Shown piece after piece: positions 1 to 5,334 of a DNA stretch of 11,550 bases (the stretch's first letter is position 1; each line of letters opens with the position of its first letter). The position numbers were made by a program, and so were the translations under genes. The DNA is taken from assembly GCA_016206515.1 (NCBI GenBank), contig JACQRN010000027.1, positions 1-11,550 on the forward strand. Direction: 5' to 3'. Below the pieces are notes generated by a model. It was given only the letters and a program-made list of their open reading frames with translations. It was not told the DNA's origin and ran no database searches. The DNA comes from Planctomycetota bacterium (GTDB taxonomy: Bacteria; Planctomycetota; SBBH01; JACQRN01).

Positions 1-868
1 CCATCCAGTAGAGCGCCGCATCCGGGTCGGAGGCGCGCATGGACTTGATGAACGCGGAGGAGAGGTTGTAGTGCTCCTCCCCCTTCTTGTCGTACAGAAG
101 CCTGCGCCCCCCGACCGCCTCCGCCAGGAGCGCCTTCGTCAGGCGCCGGTCGGCGGCGGGCGTCCGCACGAGCGACTTCGCCGCGACGTCGAGCGCGTTG
201 AGCGCGACGCGCGCGTCGCCGTCGAGCCCCTCGGAGAGCGCCTCGAGCGCCCCCGGCTCGACCGTGGCCCCCAGCGCGCCGATGCCGCGCGCGCTTTCCG
301 CCACGGCCGCGCGCAGGATCCGAAGCAGTTCCTCGCCGGAGAGCGGCATGAGGGTCAGTACCCGGCACCTCGACAGGAGGGGGGAGTTGATCTCGAAGGA
401 GGGGTTCTCGGTCGTCGCCCCGATCAGGATCAGGTGCCCCGATTCGACGTGCGGCAAGAAGGCGTCCTGCTGCGCCTTGTTGAACCGGTGGATCTCGTCG
501 ACGAAAAGGATCGTGCGCGCCCCGTGAAGCGACCGGCGATCCTTCGCGTGCTCGATCGCCTCGCGGACCTCCTTGACCCCCGACAGGACCGCCGAGAAGT
601 GCAGGAAGTCGTACCCGGGGGTGGTCGCCAGGAGGCGTGCCAGCGACGTCTTCCCGCACCCGGGAGGCCCCCACAGGATCAGGGACGGGATCTCGCCGGT
701 GTCGATGATCCTCTGCAGGATCTTGCCGTCCCCCAGGAGGTGCTCCTGTCCGACGAACTCCGCGATCGACCGCGGCCGCATCCGGTCGGCCAGGGGCGCG
801 TCCTTGGCGACCTTCGTTTCGAGGCCCTGGCGGAAGAGGTCCATCGCGCCGCTCTCGCCGGGCTTCAT
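1..868 (-). CDS. rarA: Replication-associated recombination protein RarA (MgsA), C-terminus cut by window edge
   Basis: RarA/MgsA/WRNIP1-type AAA+ ATPase, which acts at stalled replication forks with SSB and clamp-loader functions. The 289 visible residues begin with a short leader, then RPRSIAEFVGQEHLL (31-45), Walker A WGPPGCGKTS (66-75), Walker B FVDEIHRFNK (122-131), sensor 1 IGATTENPSFEINSPLLSR (149-167), and the family-specific YDKKGEEHYNLSSAFIKS (259-276). Full proteins are roughly 430-450 residues, so about a third is missing beyond position 1. The start is uncertain: ATG 868 lies 10 nt after the dUTPase stop, and an in-frame ATG at 844 (MDLFRQ) is the alternative; neither has a strong Shine-Dalgarno. 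It is probably co-transcribed with the dUTPase and hemB genes upstream. Family identity is near certain from the motifs. Confidence 0.95.
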   Translation of the reverse strand, partial: MKPGESGAMDLFRQGLETKVAKDAPLADRMRPRSIAEFVGQEHLLGDGKILQRIIDTGEIPSLILWGPPGCGKTSLARLLATTPGYDFLHFSAVLSGVKEVREAIEHAKDRRSLHGARTILFVDEIHRFNKAQQDAFLPHVESGHLILIGATTENPSFEINSPLLSRCRVLTLMPLSGEELLRILRAAVAESARGIGALGATVEPGALEALSEGLDGDARVALNALDVAAKSLVRTPAADRRLTKALLAEAVGGRRLLYDKKGEEHYNLSSAFIKSMRASDPDAALYWM

Positions 869-878
869 CGCGCCCGGC

Positions 879-1271
879 TCACTTCCCGAAGAGGGCGCGA
901 TTGTCCCCCTCGTCCTTCGTGGCGTACCCGTCCTTCTGCCGGTCCTGGTTCACGCGGTGTTTGCGAGTGTACAGGTCGTGCAGGCCGGCGGCGTCGAGCC
1001 CAGCCACCTGGGCGGCGGAGACGAGGAAGTGCAGGAGATCGACGATCTCCACCTTCGCGTTGTCGAGGTCGATCTTCTGGTACTTCGCCCACCACTTCCA
1101 GGGGACCGAGTCGGTCAGCTCCGCGACCTCCTGCGACATCGCGCGGGCGTAGTTCAACAGCCACGTCTTCTGCGCCTCGGGGTCGGCCTGGATCCGGTCG
1201 GTATCCACCCCGATCTTGCGGTTGAGCTCCTTCTGCATGGCGAAGATCGTCTCGAGCCGGTCCTCGCTCAT
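879..1271 (-). CDS. Dimeric (all-alpha) dUTPase / MazG-like nucleotide pyrophosphohydrolase
   Basis: A 130-aa protein of the dimeric dUTPase_2 type in the all-alpha NTP pyrophosphatase superfamily, unrelated to trimeric Dut. Family members hydrolyse dUTP (often also dUDP) to dUMP, keeping uracil out of DNA and feeding dTMP synthesis. Visible motifs are SQEVAEL (46-52) followed by VPWKWW (56-61), then EIVDLLHFLVS (75-85), supplying the acidic Mg-binding residues E48, E51, E75 and D78. The tail has YTRKHRVNQDRQKDGY (101-116), a typical nucleotide-binding end. ATG 1271 is chosen because it overlaps the hemB stop as ATGA and follows a G-rich Shine-Dalgarno (GGGGGGAGG). A longer open frame to 1889 is only the hemB shadow. 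The fold is confident; the exact substrate (dUTP versus another NTP) is inferred. Confidence 0.88.
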   Translation of the reverse strand: MSEDRLETIFAMQKELNRKIGVDTDRIQADPEAQKTWLLNYARAMSQEVAELTDSVPWKWWAKYQKIDLDNAKVEIVDLLHFLVSAAQVAGLDAAGLHDLYTRKHRVNQDRQKDGYATKDEGDNRALFGK

Positions 1272-2254
1272 GCACGCCTCCCCCCCAGCCATCCGGCGGC
1301 CTCGACCGCCCAGTAGGTGACGATCATCGACGCCCCCGCGCGGCGGATCGAGGTGAGGATCTCGAGCGCGGCGCGCCTCTCGTCCAGCCAGCCGCGAGCG
1401 GCGGTCGCCTTGACCATCGCATACTCGCCGCTGACGTTGTACGCCGCGAGCGGCGCGTCGAATCGCGTCGCGGCCTCGCGCAGGACATCGAGGTACGCCA
1501 GCGCGGGCTTGACCATCACCGCATCGGCCCCTTCCTCGATATCCAGCGTGATCTCCCGCATCGCCTCGGCGCGGTTCGGCGGGTCCATCTGATACCCCTC
1601 CCGGCCGAACCCCTCGGGCGCGGAGTCCGCGACCTCCCGGAACGGCCCGTAGAACGCCGAGGCGTACTTCGCGGCGTAGGAGAGGATCGCCGCGCCCTGG
1701 AACCCCGCCCCGTCGAGCGCGCCGCGGATCGCGCCGACCCGGCCATCCATCATGTCGCTCGGCGCCACGACATCGGTGCCCGCCTCCGCGTGAGAGCACG
1801 CGACCCGGCCGAGGATCGGGAGCGTCGCGTCGTTGTCGACCCCCTCCCCCTTCACGACGCCGCAATGCCCGTGCGAGAGGTAGGCGCAAAGGCAGACGTC
1901 CGAGATCAGGGCCAGGGCCCCCCCCGCCTCCCGCCGCGCGGCGCGCAGCGCCTCCTGGACGGGCCCCTTCGCATCCCAGGCCGACTGCCCGTCCGCGGAC
2001 TTCCTCTCCGGCTGGCCGAAGAGAATCACCCCGCCGATGCCAGCCTCCACGGCACGGGCGACCGCCGTACCGATGCGGTCGGCAGACAGATACCGCTGGC
2101 CGGGGAGCGCGGGGATCTCCTTCTCGACATTCCTCCCCGGGACGACGAACAGGGGCTGGATCAGGGACGCGGGGTGCAGCCGGGTCTCGGCGGCCAGGCG
2201 CCGCAAGACCGCCGATCCCCGCAGGCGGCGCGGCCTCTGGGCCGGGAACCCCAT
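1268..2254 (-). CDS. hemB: Porphobilinogen synthase (5-aminolevulinate dehydratase, HemB)
   Basis: Condenses two 5-aminolevulinate molecules to porphobilinogen, an early common step of heme and other tetrapyrrole synthesis, in the cytoplasm. At 328 aa it has the full family length. The metal site DVCLCAYLSHGHCG (119-132) carries all three cysteines (C121, C123, C131), so this is the zinc-dependent type rather than the Mg/Asp-rich type. Both substrate lysines are present: K196 in SYAAKYASAFYGPFR and the Schiff-base K249 in VMVKPALAYLD. Positions match the E. coli enzyme within one or two residues. The start at 2254 shares one base with the ndk stop (TAATG), and the stop overlaps the dUTPase start (ATGA), so translation is probably coupled on both sides. 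No other hem gene is visible. Confidence 0.97.
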   Translation of the reverse strand: MGFPAQRPRRLRGSAVLRRLAAETRLHPASLIQPLFVVPGRNVEKEIPALPGQRYLSADRIGTAVARAVEAGIGGVILFGQPERKSADGQSAWDAKGPVQEALRAARREAGGALALISDVCLCAYLSHGHCGVVKGEGVDNDATLPILGRVACSHAEAGTDVVAPSDMMDGRVGAIRGALDGAGFQGAAILSYAAKYASAFYGPFREVADSAPEGFGREGYQMDPPNRAEAMREITLDIEEGADAVMVKPALAYLDVLREAATRFDAPLAAYNVSGEYAMVKATAARGWLDERRAALEILTSIRRAGASMIVTYWAVEAAGWLGGRRA

Positions 2255-2724
2255 TACCGGAGTTCCCCGCCGGCGTTCTCGTAAACCCAGGGGAGGTCGG
2301 TCGGGGTCCAGGCGATCAGCTCGGCGGGCCGGAAGAAGCGGGCGAGTTCCTCCTTCGCCGCCTCCGGGGAGTCGGAACCGTGGATCAGGTTGTACCCGTC
2401 GGAGATCGCCAGGTCGCCGCGGATCGTCCCCGGCTCGGCCTTCGAGCCGAACGTCGCGCCCATCATCTTTCGACAGAGTGCGACGGCGTTGCGCCCCTCG
2501 AGCGCGAGCGCCACGATCGGCGAGGAGACGATGTAGCGGATGAGCCCCGGAAAGAACGGCCTCTCCCGGTGCGGGGCGTAATGCGACTCGGCGGTGGCAC
2601 GATCCATCTGGAGCAGCTTGAGCCCGACGATCTGGAGCCCCTTCTCCTCGAACCTCCGCAGGATCCGCCCGGCGAGACGGCGTTGCAGAGCGTCCGGCTT
2701 GAGGAGGATCAAGGTCCGTTCCAT
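2254..2724 (-). CDS. ndk: Nucleoside diphosphate kinase
   Basis: Transfers the gamma phosphate of ATP to nucleoside diphosphates through a phosphohistidine, balancing NTP and dNTP pools. The 156-aa protein starts ERTLILLKPDALQRRLAG, the usual strand-1/P-site segment. It continues with GTIRGDLAISDGYNLIHGSDS (99-119), where H115 is the catalytic histidine in the NxIHGSDS signature. It is slightly longer than the common ~140-aa bacterial form, with an extended C-terminal WTPTDLPWVYE segment also seen in longer NDKs. ATG 2724 follows the zinc-ribbon gene stop by 10 nt, and AGGGG spanning that stop may act as Shine-Dalgarno. The gene neighbours dUTPase, so the string contains two dNTP-pool enzymes. 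Identity is certain. Confidence 0.97.
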   Translation of the reverse strand: MERTLILLKPDALQRRLAGRILRRFEEKGLQIVGLKLLQMDRATAESHYAPHRERPFFPGLIRYIVSSPIVALALEGRNAVALCRKMMGATFGSKAEPGTIRGDLAISDGYNLIHGSDSPEAAKEELARFFRPAELIAWTPTDLPWVYENAGGELR

Positions 2725-2734
2725 CGGGGCGCCC

Positions 2735-3103
2735 CTAAAACTCGCACACCTGGCGGCCGTGCTCGTGGACGACCGTCTCCACGAGCGCCCAGACCACGAG
2801 GACCGAGGGGACGATGATGAGCCCGGTCTTGAGGAACTCGTTCGCCGGGTCGTACTCCATCAGCCACCCGCGCGCGATCCAGAGGACGATCGCCAGGAGG
2901 AAGCAGACGCTTCCGACGACGATCTGCCGACGCTGGCGCTGCTGCTGCCGTTCGATCGCACGGCAGGTCTTCTCGTCCGGCAGGGGCGCATCGTGGTCGC
3001 ACGAATGGCACTTTGCCGAGGGGGTCTTCCCCTCCTCCCGAACGACGGCGAGGAGGTCCACCTTGTTGAGGGAGCCGCACGCCGTGCAGGTCATGACGAC
3101 CAT
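2735..3103 (-). CDS. Uncharacterised zinc-ribbon, two-helix membrane protein
   Basis: A 122-aa protein I do not recognise as a named family. The N-terminus has two knuckles, CTAC (6-9) and CHSC (32-35), a likely zinc ribbon on the cytoplasmic side. A charged, Gln/Arg-rich linker follows (ERQQQRQRRQ, 51-60), then two hydrophobic helices at about 61-80 and 92-112, and a short polar tail. The open frame extends upstream to 3286, but that extension is only the translation of a heptanucleotide repeat and the nuoA antisense. ATG 3103 is favoured because a perfect TATAAT ends 6 nt before it; ATG 3094 (MTCTACG) is the alternative. No Shine-Dalgarno is visible. It heads the ndk-hemB-dUTPase-rarA string. 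A membrane-linked regulator or assembly factor is possible, but its function is unknown. Confidence 0.75.
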   Translation of the reverse strand: MVVMTCTACGSLNKVDLLAVVREEGKTPSAKCHSCDHDAPLPDEKTCRAIERQQQRQRRQIVVGSVCFLLAIVLWIARGWLMEYDPANEFLKTGLIIVPSVLVVWALVETVVHEHGRQVCEF

Positions 3104-3109
3104 GGTGGA

Positions 3110-3115
3110 ATTATA
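3110..3115 (-). promoter_or_regulatory. Perfect -10 box (TATAAT), predicted leaderless promoter for the zinc-ribbon/ndk string
   Basis: Reading on the minus strand, TATAAT is followed by TCCACC and then ATG 3103. The predicted transcription start therefore falls on or next to the A of the start codon. No convincing TTGACA-like -35 sits 16-18 bp upstream, because that stretch is the GGGATTT heptamer repeat. There is no Shine-Dalgarno. The same arrangement precedes the HNH gene. Confidence 0.6.
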
Positions 3116-3119
3116 GGAG

Positions 3120-3147
3120 AAATCCCAAATCCCAAATCCCAAATCCC
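3120..3147. repeat. Heptanucleotide tandem repeat (AAATCCC)x4
   Basis: Four exact, uninterrupted copies of AAATCCC (GGGATTT on the minus strand), directly upstream of the -10 box at 3110-3115 and downstream of the nuoA stop. It occupies the place where a -35 element would lie, so copy-number change would alter the upstream promoter sequence. It is noncoding once the zinc-ribbon start is placed at 3103. The low GC content contrasts with the surrounding DNA. Confidence 0.95.
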
Positions 3148-3174
3148 AACGAGGAACCAGACTTCGGCGATTCC

Positions 3175-3582
3175 CTACGTCTTCGACCCATACTTCGGCG
3201 TCGGCCGCACCCAGTCCAGGTGCCCCTTCACCCAGGCGTACACGAGTCCCAGGCCGAGGATCCCGACGAACAGGAGCATCTCCCACAAGGCGATCCAGGG
3301 GTCGCGCGTCGGGTCCAGGGTCCAGCGGCGCAGGACCACCGCCACCGGGAGGACCGCCGCGATTTCTACCTCAAAGACAAGGAAGATGAGCGCCACGATG
3401 TAGTAGCGGTTGTTGAACCGCACCCACGCCCCCCCGGTGGGCTCCTCGCCGCACTCGTAGGTGGTCAGCTTCTCCGGCGTCGGGTTCGTCGGCCGCAGGA
3501 ACGACCCGACCACCATGTTCACGAGGATGAACGCGCCGCCGAAAAGGAGGAAGACCAGGACGACCCCGAACTCGCCGATCAT
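3175..3582 (-). CDS. nuoA: NADH-quinone oxidoreductase subunit A (complex I)
   Basis: A membrane-arm subunit of respiratory complex I, which couples NADH oxidation and quinone reduction to proton pumping. The 135 aa contain three helices (about 7-27, 61-84 and 98-118) and the family signatures YECGEEPTGGAW (42-53) and RFNNRYYIVALIFLVFEVE (55-73), including the conserved intramembrane glutamates. ATG 3582 is the only sensible start. No Shine-Dalgarno precedes it, but TAAACT (3597-3592) lies 9 nt upstream, suggesting a very short 5' leader. It is unusual that nuoB and the rest of the nuo operon do not follow: the next genes are the zinc-ribbon protein and ndk, and the upstream gene is divergent. 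The remaining subunits are presumably encoded elsewhere. Confidence 0.96.
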   Translation of the reverse strand: MIGEFGVVLVFLLFGGAFILVNMVVGSFLRPTNPTPEKLTTYECGEEPTGGAWVRFNNRYYIVALIFLVFEVEIAAVLPVAVVLRRWTLDPTRDPWIALWEMLLFVGILGLGLVYAWVKGHLDWVRPTPKYGSKT

Positions 3583-3674
3583 CGCCGCGACAGTTTATCA
3601 AACGGGCGGTCGACACGGGCCACGGCGGACACCTCTGCTGCAACACGGCTGCCCCGGCGCGAGAATAGGGGGAA
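3583..3674. promoter_or_regulatory. Divergent promoter region between nuoA and the metalloprotease gene
   Basis: This 92-bp spacer must hold the start signals of both genes. Toward nuoA (minus), TAAACT at 3597-3592 fits a relaxed -10 and no -35 is convincing. Toward the protease (plus), GAGAAT (3661-3666) with CTGCAA (3638-3643) 17 bp upstream is a weak -10/-35 pair, followed by AGGGGGAA before the GTG codons at 3675 and 3678. Box assignment is tentative; the divergent arrangement itself is clear. Confidence 0.4.
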
Positions 3675-5303
3675 GTGGTGCTTAACGCCCGCCGGAGGTT
3701 CCTGCCGATCGCCGCCGGACTCCTCCTGGGGACCGCCTACGGCGGATACGCGACCTGCGTTCTGCGGGCGGAGGGGGAGGAGATCCGCCTGTCGATCCAT
3801 GCCGTCCGGGTCCATCCGACCGGGACCCTCTCCTGCGCGCCCTGCGGGACGCCGACCCGCGTGGAGGATGGGAACCTCCCCCTGCGCCTGCTGGTCCTGG
3901 GCGCGGCGCTCCCGATGCTCCTCGCGCCCTGGTGCGGCCGGAACCGGCCCCGAACGGCGACGCACGCCGGATTCGTGATCGCCTTCTGGGCCGCCGGAGC
4001 CGGGACCGCCTGGGGGTTCAACTATTCGCAATCGGGGGGCGTTCCGATCACCTGGAACGCCGCCGACATCCCGATCCCCTACCGGATCCATCAGGACGGG
4101 ACCGCCGACGTGGCCGACGGCGCTGGGGATGAGTTCGCGAAGATCCAGGACGCGTTCGCCGCCTGGGACGCCGTCTCGGGTGCCGCGCTCGACTTTACCT
4201 ACGCGGGGACGACGGCCGTCCAGGCAGGCAGCTACGACGGGGTGAACGCCGTCTCCTGGGCCGAATCGGGCTGGGCGTACGGCAGCACCGTGGCCGGGAT
4301 CAATTTCAGGTGGTACAGCGGGAGCCGGATCCTGGAGTCCGACATCGTGCTCAACGGGGACTCCCAGGCCTGGGACGCGGCGAAGGTGAAGGGGATTCTG
4401 CTCCACGAGTCCGGGCACCTGATCGGGCTGGAGCACTCCTCCCTCTCGACCTCCGTCCTCTGGCCCACCTACCTGGGGCTCCAGGCGCTCTCCGCCGACG
4501 ACGAAGACGGCGCGCGCTTCCTGTACCCGGCCTCCGCGGACACGACCGCCCCGGGGGCGATCACGACCCTGAGCGCCTCCGCCGGCACCTGGGATGGGGA
4601 GATCAACCTTTCCTGGACTTCCCCCGGGGACGACGGGGCCGCTGGGACCGCCGCCACGTACCGGGTGCGCTACGCCACGAGCACCATCACGACCGATGCC
4701 GCCTTCGACGCGGCCACGGCCGTCGCCACCGGCGTCCCCACCCCACTGTCGGCGGGGACCGCCCAGACGATGACCGTCTCGGGACTCGTCCCTGGGACCA
4801 CCTACCATTTCGCCATCAAGACCCGCGATGAGGTTCCCAACGAGTCCGCCCTCTCCAACTCCCCCTCCGCCGCCGCGACCAACGGAGCGGGCGCGGACGC
4901 TTCGGCCCCCTCCGCCGTCGTGGACCTGGCCGCGGCAACCGGCGATGCCTCGGGGACGATCGTGGTGACCTGGACCGCCCCCGGGGATGACGCCGGCACG
5001 GGAACCGCCTCCGCCTACGACCTGCGCTACGCGACCTCCCCGATCACGACCGACGCGGCGTTCAACGCGGCCCTGCAGGTCACGGGCCTGTCCGCCCCTC
5101 GTGCAGGGGGCAGCAGCGAATCGGTCACGATCTCCGCAACACCCGGGATCACCTACTACATCGCGCTGAAGACGGACGACGAAATCCCCAACCGCTCCGG
5201 GCTCTCCAACTCGGCGTCCGCAACCGCCTTCGGGACCACCTCCACCACCGTCACTGTCCGCGACGGCGGCGGGGGAGGTGGGTGCTTCCTGTCGCCCCGG
5301 TGA
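3675..5303 (+). CDS. Secreted matrixin-type (M10-like) zinc metalloprotease with two fibronectin type III-like domains
   Basis: The only plus-strand gene, 542 aa. An N-terminal part of about 115 residues has hydrophobic stretches at 9-30, 69-85 and 99-113. The catalytic domain (about 117-285) has the metzincin zinc motif HESGHLIGLEH (244-254: H244, H248, H254 and catalytic E245) and the matrixin-like ending LSADDEDGARFLYP (272-285). The Met-turn position reads SVLWPTY, with Leu262 in place of Met. Two tandem fibronectin III-like domains follow (about 291-402 and 409-519), each with W(T/S)xPGDD and RYAT(S)xITTDAAF. The tail ends in six glycines, Cys, then FLSPR. Start: GTG 3675 or 3678 after AGGGGGAA; ATG 3915 would instead give a conventional signal peptide (residues 81-113) but lacks a ribosome site. 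It is probably an exported degradative or surface protease; the substrate is unknown. Confidence 0.87.
   Translation: MVLNARRRFLPIAAGLLLGTAYGGYATCVLRAEGEEIRLSIHAVRVHPTGTLSCAPCGTPTRVEDGNLPLRLLVLGAALPMLLAPWCGRNRPRTATHAGFVIAFWAAGAGTAWGFNYSQSGGVPITWNAADIPIPYRIHQDGTADVADGAGDEFAKIQDAFAAWDAVSGAALDFTYAGTTAVQAGSYDGVNAVSWAESGWAYGSTVAGINFRWYSGSRILESDIVLNGDSQAWDAAKVKGILLHESGHLIGLEHSSLSTSVLWPTYLGLQALSADDEDGARFLYPASADTTAPGAITTLSASAGTWDGEINLSWTSPGDDGAAGTAATYRVRYATSTITTDAAFDAATAVATGVPTPLSAGTAQTMTVSGLVPGTTYHFAIKTRDEVPNESALSNSPSAAATNGAGADASAPSAVVDLAAATGDASGTIVVTWTAPGDDAGTGTASAYDLRYATSPITTDAAFNAALQVTGLSAPRAGGSSESVTISATPGITYYIALKTDDEIPNRSGLSNSASATAFGTTSTTVTVRDGGGGGGCFLSPR
4545..5230 (+). repeat. Tandem duplication of a ~119-codon fibronectin III-like module
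   Basis: Two consecutive modules in the metalloprotease gene align at a spacing of about 357 nt, for example Trp314 with Trp433 in the WTSPGDD and WTAPGDD segments. They share the PGDD, GTA, RYAT, ITTDAAF and SALSNS/SGLSNS segments. The DNA has diverged mostly at third positions, consistent with an old internal duplication or modular shuffling. Boundaries are approximate. Confidence 0.8.
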
Positions 5304-5304
5304 C

Positions 5305-5323
5305 CCCGTCCGGCGCGGACGGG
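5305..5323. terminator. Hairpin between convergent genes, possible bidirectional terminator
   Basis: CCCGTCCG-GCG-CGGACGGG forms a perfect 8-bp GC-rich stem with a 3-nt loop. It sits in the 31-bp gap between the protease stop (5303) and the ABC transporter stop (5335). There is no T-run on either side, so it is not a textbook intrinsic terminator. Its position between converging genes supports a role in 3'-end formation. Confidence 0.55.
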
Positions 5324-5334
5324 CCACTTCCCGT

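Noticed and set aside
71..1225. 384-codon plus-strand open frame across rarA and the dUTPase gene
   Set aside because: It spans two genuine minus-strand genes, and its translation is Arg/Pro/Asp-rich without domains.
3120..3147. CRISPR-like array
   Set aside because: The 7-bp units are contiguous without spacers; this is a simple tandem repeat.
3104..3286. N-terminal extension of the zinc-ribbon protein containing WDLGFGIWDF
   Set aside because: This peptide is just the translated GGGATTT repeat plus nuoA antisense. The TATAAT-N6-ATG arrangement fixes the start at 3103.
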